In this document: piece by piece, positions 1-8,869 of the stretch | Position numbering within the stretch: position 1 is the stretch's first letter | Layout: every line of letters begins with the position of its first letter | DNA from: JAAYVZ01 sp035384965 | GTDB lineage: Bacteria > Acidobacteriota > Thermoanaerobaculia > Thermoanaerobaculales > Thermoanaerobaculaceae | Reading direction: 5' to 3' | Assembly: GCA_035384965.1 (NCBI GenBank) | Contig: DAOOJE010000007.1 | Coordinates: forward strand, 50,984 to 114,983 | Length of the DNA: 64,000 bases | Program-made: the position numbers and the translations under genes | Notes under the pieces: model-generated | Seen by the model: only the letters and a program-made list of their open reading frames with translations | Told to the model about the DNA's origin: nothing | Databases searched by the model: none

Positions 1-843
1 TTCATCATGTCGCCCAGGGGCACGGTCGTGGTCGACGCGCGCAACAACCTCCTCATCATCCGGGACAACGTCGACCGCCTGCCGGGGATCCTCGCCTTGC
101 TGGAGCAGATGGACATGCCGGTGGCGCAGGTCATCATCGAGGCGCGGATCGTCGAGACGACGCGGACGTTCGCGCGCAACCTCGGCGTCTCCTGGGGGTT
201 CACCGGGCGCGGCGACGCCTCGCGCGGCACCACCACGGGCTGGACGTTCCCCAACAGCTACCGGGTGGACGGCGGCGTCGAGTTCCTCAAGGGCACGCCG
301 GTCCTGGCCATGACGTTCGCCGACATCCTCGACTCGTTCAACCTCGACTTCACGCTCGGGGCCGCCGAGGTGGACGGCCTCGCGAAGGTCGTCTCCTCGC
401 CCAAGGTGACGGCGCAGAACAACCAGTCGGCGCGCATCCAGAGCGGGGTCATGATCCCGATCCAGACCGTCTCGAACAACACCGTGACCGTGCAGTACGT
501 CGACGCGACGCTGGCGTTGCAGGTCACGCCGCAGATCACGGCCGAGGGCACGGTGATCCTCGACATCAACTTGCAGAAACGCGAGCCGGCCGCCGGGCTG
601 GCGCAGGCGGGAGGCTCTAACACGCCGCTCATCACCCGCGACGCGCAGACCAGGCTCATGGTGCGCGACGGCGGCACGACCGTGATCGGCGGCATCTACC
701 AGTTCAGCGACCAGACGTCGCAGGACCGGATCCCGGGGCTGCACCGCCTGCCGATTGTCGGTAACCTCTTCAAGAACAAGGGGATCAACAACCGGCACGA
801 CGAGTTGCTGATCTTCATCACTCCGCGGATCGTGAAGTACTAG
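1..843 (+). CDS. pilQ: Type IV pilus secretin PilQ, C-terminal part (5' end outside window)
   Basis: This is the C-terminal part of an outer-membrane secretin, the channel through which the type IV pilus leaves the cell. The reading frame is open from base 1, so the gene begins upstream. Visible features are the end of an N-domain (VEARIVETTRTFARNLGVSWG-like beta-domain entry), the secretin core (SSPKVTAQNNQSARIQSG, then the beta-strand block LALQVTPQIT) and the closing motif around residues 240-280 (PGLHRLPIVGNLF, then DELLIFITPRIV). This closing motif is typical of PilQ rather than GspD, which usually has an S-domain beyond it. Minor pilins and PilY1 at the far end of the window support a pilus role. 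The lipoprotein that follows starts 10 bases after the stop. Confidence 0.93.
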   Translation, partial: FIMSPRGTVVVDARNNLLIIRDNVDRLPGILALLEQMDMPVAQVIIEARIVETTRTFARNLGVSWGFTGRGDASRGTTTGWTFPNSYRVDGGVEFLKGTPVLAMTFADILDSFNLDFTLGAAEVDGLAKVVSSPKVTAQNNQSARIQSGVMIPIQTVSNNTVTVQYVDATLALQVTPQITAEGTVILDINLQKREPAAGLAQAGGSNTPLITRDAQTRLMVRDGGTTVIGGIYQFSDQTSQDRIPGLHRLPIVGNLFKNKGINNRHDELLIFITPRIVKY

Positions 844-853
844 GGGGGGCACA

Positions 854-1417
854 ATGAAGATGAATCGCCTCGTGCTCATGGCGCTCTGCAGTGTGGTCAT
901 CGGCATGCTCGTCGGCTGCAGCGGCGGGAACGACTCCGCGGATACCGAGGCCAACATCCTGCTGTCCGTGGACATCCCGGAAGGCGTCGCCGACGTGCCG
1001 GTCAACCTGGGGGCCGACGTCGCCATCCCCAACTTCACGATCAAGTCGCAGCCGAAGACGCCGGGAATCGCCTTGTCCCAGCAGTCCGACGCCATCCTCA
1101 ACGAGTGGGTGGTCACCTTCACCCGCACCGACGGGGGGACCGTGGCGTCGCGGATGTGGCGCAACTTCTACACCGTGTACGTGCCGGCGGGCGGCAGCGC
1201 ATCGCTGACCAACTACCGCGTCATGCCGGTCGAGTACCTGTCCGAGCCTCCGCTCAACCAGCTCTGGCCCGAAAACGGCGGGTTCGACAAGGAAACGGGC
1301 AAGGACAACATCCGGCAGAAGCTGCGGGTCGATATCTACGGCAAGACGGTGGCCGGCCAGAGGGTGAGCGTCGGCTTCGATATCAACGTCCGGTTCTACT
1401 ACGCGCTGCCGGAGTGA
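854..1417 (+). CDS. Predicted lipoprotein, 187 aa, downstream of pilQ
   Basis: This is a small lipoprotein of unknown family. It starts ATG-Lys-Met-Asn-Arg, has a hydrophobic signal segment and a lipobox LVGC with the acylated Cys at about residue 22. The mature part is acidic at first (GGNDSADTEAN) and then forms a beta-rich region, ending in a strand-like motif VGFDINVRFYYALPE. A GGGGGG run at 844-849 precedes the start. It sits directly behind the PilQ secretin and ahead of a large IPT/TIG lipoprotein, in the same direction and with 10- and 23-base gaps, so co-transcription is likely. By position it could be a secretin partner or pilotin, but no pilotin family signature was recognised; that role is inference only. 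Confidence 0.75.
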   Translation: MKMNRLVLMALCSVVIGMLVGCSGGNDSADTEANILLSVDIPEGVADVPVNLGADVAIPNFTIKSQPKTPGIALSQQSDAILNEWVVTFTRTDGGTVASRMWRNFYTVYVPAGGSASLTNYRVMPVEYLSEPPLNQLWPENGGFDKETGKDNIRQKLRVDIYGKTVAGQRVSVGFDINVRFYYALPE

Positions 1418-1440
1418 GGACGAAGATGCGGGAGACGAGT

Positions 1441-4400
1441 ATGAAGCAGAGACCACTCATCGTTGTCTTGGCGCTGGGTCTGGCGCTGGCCCTCGCGGGG
1501 TGTTCGGCGGACAGCCCGAGCGCGCCCAAGCCGTCGCCCACGCCCGCCGCACTGTCGATTGCTCTGGACTCCTCCGCGAGCTCGGCCGAGGTGGGCAGCG
1601 CCGTCGTGTTCACCGCGCGGGTGACACAGGGCGGGGCGAACGCACCGGACAACACCTCGGTGACGTTCTCCCTCTACGGTTGCCCCGGTGCCGGGGTCGC
1701 CTCGGACCCGTCGTTCGAGAACGGGTCCTGCGAGGTGGTCCGCACGACGCAAAACGGTGCGGCGACCGCCACCCTGGTGGGGCGGACCTCCGGGGTGTAC
1801 CAGGTCACGGCGCGCGTCCCGGGGCAGGCGATCTCGAAGAACGTGCGGTATTTCGATCCGGTTTCGCCGCGCAACCTGGCGATTTACGGCGTCGAGCCCG
1901 ACCAGGGCAGCGCCGACGGAGGCCAGCAGGTGACGATCCGCGGGCGCGGGTTCGCGCCGCCGCTCGACGTGGTGTTCAAGGCGGAGGGCACCCAGCGCAC
2001 GGCGGTCGTGGCCAGCGTGAACAGCGCCGGAACCGAGATCGTCGTCATCACCCCGAAGGCGCCGATCCCCGTCACGGAGAGCCTGAAGACCGACATCATC
2101 GTGACCGCGGGGAAGGGCACCGCCTCGGAGGTCAGCGAGACGATGGAAAGGGCGTTCATCTACACCACGACGACGCCCGGAGCCCCGGCGATCTACCAGA
2201 TCGTGCCGGCGCAGGGCCTCGACCGCGGCGGCGACCAAGTGACGATTTACGGGGCCAACTTCTACGCCCCGGTGACCGTCAAGTTCGGCGACGAGAACGT
2301 GCAGTCGGTGTCGGTCTCCGCCGACCACGCGTCGCTCGTGGTGCTGTCGCCGCAGCACTCGCGGGGTTTGAACGACGTCGGGCCCCAGCAGGTCGATGTC
2401 AGGGTGGTGACGTACGGCGCCGCCGGGACTCCGGACGAGGCCAAGTACACCGCGGTCCGGACCAACGGCTGGACGTGGCTGCCGCCCACGACCGAGCCGC
2501 AGGCCCCGGTCATCTACTCGGTATCGCCGGCCAAGGGCAGCCCGCGGGGCGGCGGCGAGGTCACGATCCGGGGCGCCAACCTGTGCTGGGAGTACAACAC
2601 CCTCACCGGCAGGTGCGCCGCCGCGCCGCAGGTCACGTTCCTGCCCACCGGCTTCGGTGAGAAGTCGGCGAGCGTGCTGTCGGTCGCCGAGGACGGCAGC
2701 CAGATCGTGGTCGTCACGCCGGCCATTTCGGCCAACCCGGTCCTCACCGACGTGGTGGCCTCCATCCGGGTGACCAACGCCAAGGGCAGCGCAACGCTCG
2801 ACGACAGCTTCACGTTCCTGTCGGAGGCGGGCGACCCGCAAATCTACTCGGTGTCCCCCAACAAGGGCAGCGCCCGCGGGGGCGATACCGTGGTCATCTA
2901 CGGCAAGTTCTTCCTCGAGCCGGTGCAGGTCGAGTTCTCGGTCGGCGGCCTCGCTCAGGTCGTGGGGGTCAACGCGGACAAGACCGAGATCACGATCAGG
3001 ACCCCGGCTTGGGGCGTGGGGCCGCTGGGCGAGGACCGTCTCTCCGACATCACGGTGCGGACCCAGTACGGCACCGGGCGCGACCGCGAGGCGACGCTCT
3101 CGAACGCCTTCCTCTTCATTGCCGAGGCGCCGACCCCCGAGCTGTACGCGCTGTCCCCCAACTCCGGCCCGATCGACGGCGGCACGCGCGTGACCATCAC
3201 CGGCCAGGGGTTCCAGACGCCGGTGCAGGTCTACTTCGGCGACCGCCAGGCCCAGGTCATCACGAGCAACTTCTTCCAGGTCGTCTGCATCGCGCCGTCG
3301 ATCACCCCCAGCCAGCCCAGCACGCCGACCACCGTCGACGTGACGGTGCTCAACGTCACCACCGGCAAGCGCTCGAACGCGCTGCCGTTCCGGTACGGCG
3401 AGGCGATGTTCCTGTCGGCCATCTCGCCCAACCGCGGCCCGGCCGACGCGCCGACCACGGTGACGATCTACGGGCAGGGGTTCGTCGGCCCGGTCGAGGT
3501 CGTGACGCTCATCGGCGGCCAGGCGATCCAGGCCAGCGTGAGGTCGGTGTCCGGCACCGAGATCATCGCCGACATCCAGCCGCTGCCGACCGACCGCCGC
3601 GACTGCGGCGTCGTGCAGGCGGGCGTCCGGGTGACCAACCTCAACTCCAACATTTCGGCGTCGGGGCTCAACTTCTACTACGAGTCCCCGACCCCGCTGA
3701 TCACGTCGGCGCTGGTCACGGCGGCCCACATCACGACCCCTGACAACACCGTGCCCATGAGGAACCCGACAGGCACGGGCACCTGTGACGGCTACGCGTG
3801 GAACGACTACACGGTGGTCGTGCGCGGGAAGAACTTCCAGCAGTCCGGGTCGGCGTCCGCCATGGTGGTCTCCATCCCGGGCGTCACGGCCGACATCCCC
3901 ACGACCTGGGTCGGGCCGGAGGAACTCACCTTCACGTTGCCGGATCTGACCGCCGTGGTGATGCAGGAGATCTCGTGCACCACCGGCACCGGGTCGTGCG
4001 GCCTGCAGTACGTGCAGACGCCGATCGCGCTCACGCTCAAGAACCTCCGGAGCGGCTGCGAGGATACGCTCAACGGCGCCATCGTGATCGTCCCGTGCGA
4101 CCCCAGCTGCCGGCCGGTGAGCCTGACGAGCCTCGACATCACGGATGAGCCGTCCACCGGAGTGCGGGTCAACACGCCGTTCGCGATCAACCTCGACTTC
4201 CAGCCCCGGCCGCTCACGAGCCCGGTCACCGTGACCCTCACCTATGTCGGGTTCACGGCGAGCCCGGCGTCCGTCACGATCCCGGCGAACTTCAACAACC
4301 CGTGGCCGGTGACGATCACGCCCACGTCGGTGGGCAGCGGGAACATCCTGGCGCAGGCCGGCTCCGGCGTCTGCGCGGTCCCCGCCGTCAGCAGCCAGAT

Positions 4401-4917
4401 CACGATCCTTCCGCCCCCGCTCAACATCACCACGACCTGTCCGTTGCCGGCCGGCGTCGTCGGGACGCCCTACACCCAGACGCTCGCCGCGACGGGCGGG
4501 ACGCCGCCGTACGCCTGGAGCATCTCGGAAGGAGCGCTCCCGGCCGGCCTCAGCGTGACCGGCAACCAGATCACCGGCACGCCAACCGCAACAGGCACCT
4601 TCGACTTCACGCTGCAGGTGCGCGACGCGACCAACCCCGTGCAACTAACGGCGCAGCTTCCCTGCTCGATCACGATCAACGCTACGCTTGCCGTAGAGAA
4701 GAGCGGCGTGAACGCTGGCGCCAACACGATCACGAGCAGTCCGACCGGTATCAACTGCGGGGCTACGTGCTCGGGGACTTTCGGCAAGGTCGCCGTCACG
4801 CTCACCGCGAGCCCTGCTGCACCGGCGACATGGGGTGGTGACTGCAGCGGATGTGTCGGCACGACCTGCCAAGTGACCATGACCACAAACCGAAGCTGCA
4901 CAGCGGATTTTCCGTAG
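1441..4917 (+). CDS. Large IPT/TIG-repeat lipoprotein, 1158 aa
   Basis: This is a surface or periplasmic lipoprotein built of immunoglobulin-like repeats. From ATG 1441 it has a signal peptide with lipobox LAGC (Cys21); an in-frame ATG at 1426 is an alternative, but GGGAG sits at better distance from 1441. An Ig-like region (about 35-140) is followed by at least six IPT/TIG repeats, each opening with the pattern (A/L)xYxxxPxxGxxxGGxxVTIxGxxF, at about 145, 240, 365, 465, 565 and 660. A Cys-containing middle follows, then a putative-Ig (He_PIG) domain near 1000 (LPAGVVGTPYTQTLAATGG) and a C-terminal domain with three Cys-containing motifs (INCGATCSG, GGDCSGCVG). Such proteins usually mediate adhesion or polymer binding; no enzymatic motif is seen. 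A strong terminator follows 23 bases after the stop. Confidence 0.85.
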   Translation: MKQRPLIVVLALGLALALAGCSADSPSAPKPSPTPAALSIALDSSASSAEVGSAVVFTARVTQGGANAPDNTSVTFSLYGCPGAGVASDPSFENGSCEVVRTTQNGAATATLVGRTSGVYQVTARVPGQAISKNVRYFDPVSPRNLAIYGVEPDQGSADGGQQVTIRGRGFAPPLDVVFKAEGTQRTAVVASVNSAGTEIVVITPKAPIPVTESLKTDIIVTAGKGTASEVSETMERAFIYTTTTPGAPAIYQIVPAQGLDRGGDQVTIYGANFYAPVTVKFGDENVQSVSVSADHASLVVLSPQHSRGLNDVGPQQVDVRVVTYGAAGTPDEAKYTAVRTNGWTWLPPTTEPQAPVIYSVSPAKGSPRGGGEVTIRGANLCWEYNTLTGRCAAAPQVTFLPTGFGEKSASVLSVAEDGSQIVVVTPAISANPVLTDVVASIRVTNAKGSATLDDSFTFLSEAGDPQIYSVSPNKGSARGGDTVVIYGKFFLEPVQVEFSVGGLAQVVGVNADKTEITIRTPAWGVGPLGEDRLSDITVRTQYGTGRDREATLSNAFLFIAEAPTPELYALSPNSGPIDGGTRVTITGQGFQTPVQVYFGDRQAQVITSNFFQVVCIAPSITPSQPSTPTTVDVTVLNVTTGKRSNALPFRYGEAMFLSAISPNRGPADAPTTVTIYGQGFVGPVEVVTLIGGQAIQASVRSVSGTEIIADIQPLPTDRRDCGVVQAGVRVTNLNSNISASGLNFYYESPTPLITSALVTAAHITTPDNTVPMRNPTGTGTCDGYAWNDYTVVVRGKNFQQSGSASAMVVSIPGVTADIPTTWVGPEELTFTLPDLTAVVMQEISCTTGTGSCGLQYVQTPIALTLKNLRSGCEDTLNGAIVIVPCDPSCRPVSLTSLDITDEPSTGVRVNTPFAINLDFQPRPLTSPVTVTLTYVGFTASPASVTIPANFNNPWPVTITPTSVGSGNILAQAGSGVCAVPAVSSQITILPPPLNITTTCPLPAGVVGTPYTQTLAATGGTPPYAWSISEGALPAGLSVTGNQITGTPTATGTFDFTLQVRDATNPVQLTAQLPCSITINATLAVEKSGVNAGANTITSSPTGINCGATCSGTFGKVAVTLTASPAAPATWGGDCSGCVGTTCQVTMTTNRSCTADFP

Positions 4918-4940
4918 CAGTAGCTGGCACTCGGCGATGA

Positions 4941-4969
4941 AAGGGCCGCGGGAGACCGCGGCCCTTTTT
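4941..4969 (+). terminator. Rho-independent terminator after the IPT/TIG lipoprotein gene
   Basis: A perfect 11-bp stem, AAGGGCCGCGG (4941-4951) pairing with CCGCGGCCCTT (4956-4966), encloses a GAGA tetraloop and is followed by a T run (4965-4969). It separates the pilQ/lipoprotein unit from the menaquinone operon. Confidence 0.88.
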
Positions 4970-5022
4970 CCTTGCCGCCGAGGCCACGAGGGACGATCTC
5001 TTGCTACCATGCGCCGAGAGCG

Positions 5023-5751
5023 ATGAGTGCGATGGAAAGCCTCGGGGCACAGTCGCGAGTCGCCGGCGCGCCCGGCAGCGGGGCGATGTTCGACCGCATT
5101 GCCGGCCGGTACGACCTGCTCAACCGCATCCTCTCGCTCGGCATGGACAGGCTGTGGCGGCGCCGGCTCGTGCGGGCGCTGGACGTCGGACCCGGCGACC
5201 GGGTGCTCGACGTCGCGACCGGCACCGGGGACGTGCTGGCGGCGCTGCTCCGGCTGCCGGCCCGCCCGCTCGCGGTGGGGGTGGACCCGGCGCTGGCGAT
5301 GGTGGCCCGCGGCGCCGCCAAGCTGCGGCGCCACCCGGGACGCTGGCGGCTCACCGGCGGCGACGCCCTGTGCTTGCCTTTCCGGGATGGCAGCTTCGCG
5401 GCCGCGACGATCGCCTTCGGCATCCGTAACGTCCCCGACCGACTGGCGGCGCTGCGTGAAATGGCCCGCGTGACGCGCCGCGGCGGGAAGGTCGCGGTGC
5501 TCGAGCTGCAGGTGCCCGACCACGGCCCGCTCGCGCCGCTGGCGCGGCTGTGGGTGCGCCACGTCGTGCCGTCGGTCGGCGCGCTGCTGTCCAGCCCCGC
5601 CGAGTACCGGTACCTGCGCGAGTCGATGGAGGCGTTCCCGGCGCCGGAGCGGTTTCTCGCCACGCTGACCGAGGCGGGGCTGGTGGCGGCGACCACGACC
5701 GCGATGAGCGGGGGCGCGGTGCGCCTGTACGTCGGGACGGTGCCGAGTTGA
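5023..5751 (+). CDS. menG: Demethylmenaquinone methyltransferase (UbiE/MenG)
   Basis: This SAM-dependent C-methyltransferase makes menaquinone from demethylmenaquinone, the last step of the pathway, at the inner membrane face. The family signature is clear: FDRIAGRYDLLNRILSLGMD near the N-terminus, SAM motif I VLDVATGTGD, GVDPALAMV, and the post-II motif AFGIRNVPDRLAALREMARV. Length from ATG 5023 is 242 aa, normal for UbiE/MenG. An in-frame ATG at 5032 is an alternative start; the upstream GTG/TTG codons would add a non-conserved leader. The name menG is preferred because the gene leads a menaquinone operon and no ubiquinone genes are present. Its TGA overlaps the TTG start of menF (TTGA). 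Confidence 0.93.
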   Translation: MSAMESLGAQSRVAGAPGSGAMFDRIAGRYDLLNRILSLGMDRLWRRRLVRALDVGPGDRVLDVATGTGDVLAALLRLPARPLAVGVDPALAMVARGAAKLRRHPGRWRLTGGDALCLPFRDGSFAAATIAFGIRNVPDRLAALREMARVTRRGGKVAVLELQVPDHGPLAPLARLWVRHVVPSVGALLSSPAEYRYLRESMEAFPAPERFLATLTEAGLVAATTTAMSGGAVRLYVGTVPS

Positions 5752-7109
5752 CCGCTGCGACGCTCCGCCAGGCGCTCGAGGCGTTGCGGGAGGCGCTCGC
5801 GCGCCGCAGCGTGGACCGCCCCTGTCTCGTGAGGGTGCCGGCCCCTCTCGCGCGCCCCGAGCGGGTGTGGGACGCCGATCCCCGTGCGCCGGCCGTGTTC
5901 TGGGCGACGGCGGAGGGCGCCTGGGCGGGGCTGGGCGCGGCGGCGGTGGTCGCTGCCGAGGGGGCCGACGCGTTGACGGCGGCCGGGGCCGGTCTCGCGA
6001 GGGTGCAGGCTGCCGGGTGGGATGCCGGCGGCGGGCCGCCCCCGCTGCTGTTCGGGGGCGCCGCCTTCGCGACGCCGGGTGGCGCGGCCGGCCCGTGGAA
6101 GGGGTTTGGCGACGCCCGGTTCGTGCTGCCGCGCTGGACGTACCGGCTGGCCGCCGGGCGGGCGGAGCTGGCGCTCGCTCTGCCGCCCGGCCCGCATGCC
6201 GAGGCCGCGCTGGCCGGCGAGCTGGCGGCCGTGTTCGAGGTCCTGGCTGCGGCGCCGCCGCCCTGGCGGGCGCGCGGCGCGATCGAGCCGCGCGAGGACG
6301 GGCAGCGGACGTGGGCGGCGGCCGTCGCCGCGGCGCAGCAGGCCATCGCCGCCGGCGGACTGCACAAGGTGGTGCTCGTGAGGCGGACCGAGGTGCGGCT
6401 GCCGTCCACCCCGCCGGGGAGCGTGCTCCTCGGCCGTCTCGGGGAGGAGGGCGACGGGCTGTTCCGCTTCGGGTTCAGGCTCGGCGGCGCGGTCTTCGCG
6501 GGCGTCAGCCCGGAGCTGCTGGTGGCGCGCCGGGGCCCGGAGGTGCGGGCGGAAGCGCTGGCGGCGTCGGTGCCGCGCCCGCCGGCCGCCGCCGCCGCCA
6601 CCGAGGCCGAGCTGGCGGCCCGCCTGCTCGCCGACGCCAAGCAGCGCCACGAGCACGAGCTGGTCGTCGAGGCGGTATGCCGCGACCTCCGCCCGGTGTG
6701 CCGCGAGCTCGCCGCACCGGCCGCGCCGGCGGTGCGGGCGCTGCGCCACCTGCTGCACCTCTCGACGCCGGTGGTGGGGACGCTGGCGCACCCGCTCTCG
6801 CTGCTCGAGCTGGCGGCGCGCCTCCACCCGACGCCGGCGGTGGCGGGCGAGCCGCGGGAGGCGGCCATGGCGTTCATCGCGGCGCACGAGCGACACCCGC
6901 GGGGGTGGTTCTCGGGACCGGTGGGGAGGGTCACGCCCGAAGGCGAGGGCGAGCTGGCGGTGGCGTTGCGCTCTGTGCTGGTGCGGGGACGGACGGCGTA
7001 CGTCTACGCCGGCGCGGGGATCGTCGCCGGCTCGCGCGCCGAGCTGGAGCTGGCCGAGACCCGCGCCAAGGCCCGCACGTGCCTGGCGGCGCTGGGGGTG
7101 CACGCGTGA
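5748..7109 (+). CDS. menF: Isochorismate synthase MenF
   Basis: It converts chorismate to isochorismate, the entry step to menaquinone. The C-terminal chorismate-binding fold is visible: GGLHKVVLVRRTEV, a SPELLVARRGPEV block, an EHELVVEAV helix, LHPTPAVAGEPREAA, the GWFSGPVG signature, and the closing YAGAGIVAGSRAELELAET. Length from the TTG at 5748 is 453 aa, in the normal range. The TTG start is chosen because it overlaps the menG stop in the same TTGA manner as the other junctions of the operon, and residues upstream of it have no family character. The N-terminal 170 residues are Ala/Gly-rich, as expected at this GC content. A salicylate synthase is less likely given the men neighbours. 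Confidence 0.92.
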   Translation: MTAATLRQALEALREALARRSVDRPCLVRVPAPLARPERVWDADPRAPAVFWATAEGAWAGLGAAAVVAAEGADALTAAGAGLARVQAAGWDAGGGPPPLLFGGAAFATPGGAAGPWKGFGDARFVLPRWTYRLAAGRAELALALPPGPHAEAALAGELAAVFEVLAAAPPPWRARGAIEPREDGQRTWAAAVAAAQQAIAAGGLHKVVLVRRTEVRLPSTPPGSVLLGRLGEEGDGLFRFGFRLGGAVFAGVSPELLVARRGPEVRAEALAASVPRPPAAAAATEAELAARLLADAKQRHEHELVVEAVCRDLRPVCRELAAPAAPAVRALRHLLHLSTPVVGTLAHPLSLLELAARLHPTPAVAGEPREAAMAFIAAHERHPRGWFSGPVGRVTPEGEGELAVALRSVLVRGRTAYVYAGAGIVAGSRAELELAETRAKARTCLAALGVHA

Positions 7110-8869
7110 CGCCGGCCAACCTCCACCTGCGCTGGGCCGAGCTGCTGGTCGACGGCCTGGTCGCCGGCGGGGTGCGCGAGATCGTGGCGAGCCCCGGCTC
7201 GCGCTCCGCGCCGCTCGTCCTCGCAGCGGCCGGCCGCGCCGACCTGCGGGTCACCGTGCTGGTCGACGAGCGCACGGCCGGGTTCTTCGCCCTCGGCCAG
7301 GCGAGGGTCACGGGGAGGCCGACCGCGCTGGTGTGCACCTCGGGGACGGCCGGCGCGCACTACCTGCCGGCGGTGGTGGAGGCCGACGAGGCGGGCGTGC
7401 CGCTCGTCGTGGTGACGGCCGACAGGCCGCCCGAGCTCCACCACCGGCGGGCGCCCCAGACCACCGAACAGCACGGGTTCTTCACGGGCCACGTGCGGCT
7501 GCACGCCGATGTCGGCGCGCCGCACCCGGCCGAGCGGGCGCTGCGCGGGGTGCGCGAGACGGCGGCGCTGGCCGTGGCCCGTGCTCTCGGCCCCGACCCC
7601 GGTCCGGTGCACCTCAACGCACCTTTCCGCAAGCCGCTCGAGCCGGTGGCGGAAAACGCCGCCGACGCCGAACTCGCGGAGCTGGCGCGCCGCATCGCCT
7701 CGGAGCCGCTGCCGGCCGTGAGCGGGCCTGTGCCCGAGCCCGACCCCCGCGCCGCGCGCCGGCTCGCCGGGCTGCTGCGCTCGGAGCCGTGCGGCGTGCT
7801 GCTGGCCGGACCTGCCCCGCTCGGCGCGGGGGTGGCGGCCGAGCGCCTCGCCCGGTGTCTCGGCTACCCGCTGCTGGCCGAGGCCACGAGCCAGCTCCGC
7901 TGGACGTCGTCGGGCGCGACCGTCCTCCCGCTCGACCTCCTGGCCCCCGACCCGCGGGCGCCGCGGCCCGGAGAACCGCGCCTGATCGTGCAGCTCGGGC
8001 TGCCGGTGGTGTCGGCGGCGTGGCAGCGGTACCTGGAGTCGCGACCCGGTTGCTGTCGGTGGGTGCTTGGCGGCTCCGGCTGGCCGGATCCCTGGGGGGG
8101 CGCCGTCGGCCTGGTGGGCGGCGATCCCGCGCGCGTGGTCGAGGCGCTGCTGGGGGAACTGGGAGACGGCGAGGCGGGCGACGGCGCCTGGCGGGCGGCG
8201 TGGGCGCGGGTGGCGGGCGAGGTAGCCGGCGCGCTCGCCGAGTGGCGCGCCGGCGAGCGGCGTCGAGGGGAGCTTTCGGAGCTGGGCGCCGCGTGGACCG
8301 TCGTCGAGGCGCTGCCGCCCGGCGCCTTGCTCGTCCTCGGCAACTCCCTGGCGGTGCGGGAGGTGGACCTCGTGCCGGCAAGCCCTGCGCCGGGCATCGG
8401 CGTGCTGCACCAGCGGGGGGTGGCCGGCATCGACGGGTTCATTTCCGGCGCGGCCGGCGCGGCGCACGCCTCCGGCCGTCCGACGCTCGTGCTGCTCGGC
8501 GACCTCGCCGCCCTCCACGACATGGGCGGGCTCGCCGCGGCGCGGCACGTGGAGTCGCCGCTCGTGATCGTGGTGCTGGCCAACCGGGGCGGGCGCATTT
8601 TCGAGCTGCTGCCGCTGGCGGCGGCCGGCGTGCCGGAGGCGACAGTCGAGCGGCTCTTCGTGGCGCCGCAGGAGGTCGGCTTCGAGCCGGCTGCCGCAGC
8701 GTTCGGGGTCGGGTACCGGCGGGCGGACAACGCCGAGGCGCTGGCGGCGGCGCTCGAACGTGCGCTCGCCACGCCGGGGCCGACGCTCGTCGAGGCGGTG
8801 ATTTCCGGGCCCGGTGCGCGAGCCCGTTGGACCGCGCTGCGAGAGCGCGCCCGCGCGGTGCGCGCATGA
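7106..8869 (+). CDS. menD: SEPHCHC synthase MenD (ThDP enzyme)
   Basis: This thiamine-diphosphate enzyme joins isochorismate with the succinic semialdehyde unit from 2-oxoglutarate, giving 2-succinyl-5-enolpyruvyl-6-hydroxy-3-cyclohexene-1-carboxylate. N-terminal landmarks are SPGSRSAPLVLAA, the DERTAGFFALG segment with the catalytic Glu, SGTAGAHYLPAVVEA and TADRPPELHH. The ThDP-binding motif near residue 470 reads GDLAALHDMGGL and ends with N-R-G-G. Length is 587 aa, slightly above the common 550-580. It starts with GTG, overlapping the menF TGA by GTGA, and ends with TGA, overlapping the menH ATG. All catalytic landmarks appear intact. Confidence 0.94.
   Translation: MTPANLHLRWAELLVDGLVAGGVREIVASPGSRSAPLVLAAAGRADLRVTVLVDERTAGFFALGQARVTGRPTALVCTSGTAGAHYLPAVVEADEAGVPLVVVTADRPPELHHRRAPQTTEQHGFFTGHVRLHADVGAPHPAERALRGVRETAALAVARALGPDPGPVHLNAPFRKPLEPVAENAADAELAELARRIASEPLPAVSGPVPEPDPRAARRLAGLLRSEPCGVLLAGPAPLGAGVAAERLARCLGYPLLAEATSQLRWTSSGATVLPLDLLAPDPRAPRPGEPRLIVQLGLPVVSAAWQRYLESRPGCCRWVLGGSGWPDPWGGAVGLVGGDPARVVEALLGELGDGEAGDGAWRAAWARVAGEVAGALAEWRAGERRRGELSELGAAWTVVEALPPGALLVLGNSLAVREVDLVPASPAPGIGVLHQRGVAGIDGFISGAAGAAHASGRPTLVLLGDLAALHDMGGLAAARHVESPLVIVVLANRGGRIFELLPLAAAGVPEATVERLFVAPQEVGFEPAAAAFGVGYRRADNAEALAAALERALATPGPTLVEAVISGPGARARWTALRERARAVRA

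Noticed and set aside
1105..1440. Extension of the IPT/TIG gene to an upstream start at 1105
   Set aside because: It overlaps the 187-aa lipoprotein gene and would bury the lipoprotein signal peptide that begins at 1441.
1399..4644. Long open frame of more than 1000 codons antisense to the IPT/TIG gene
   Set aside because: Composition is Arg/Gly/Asp-rich without any family motif, as expected from the opposite strand of GC-rich coding DNA.
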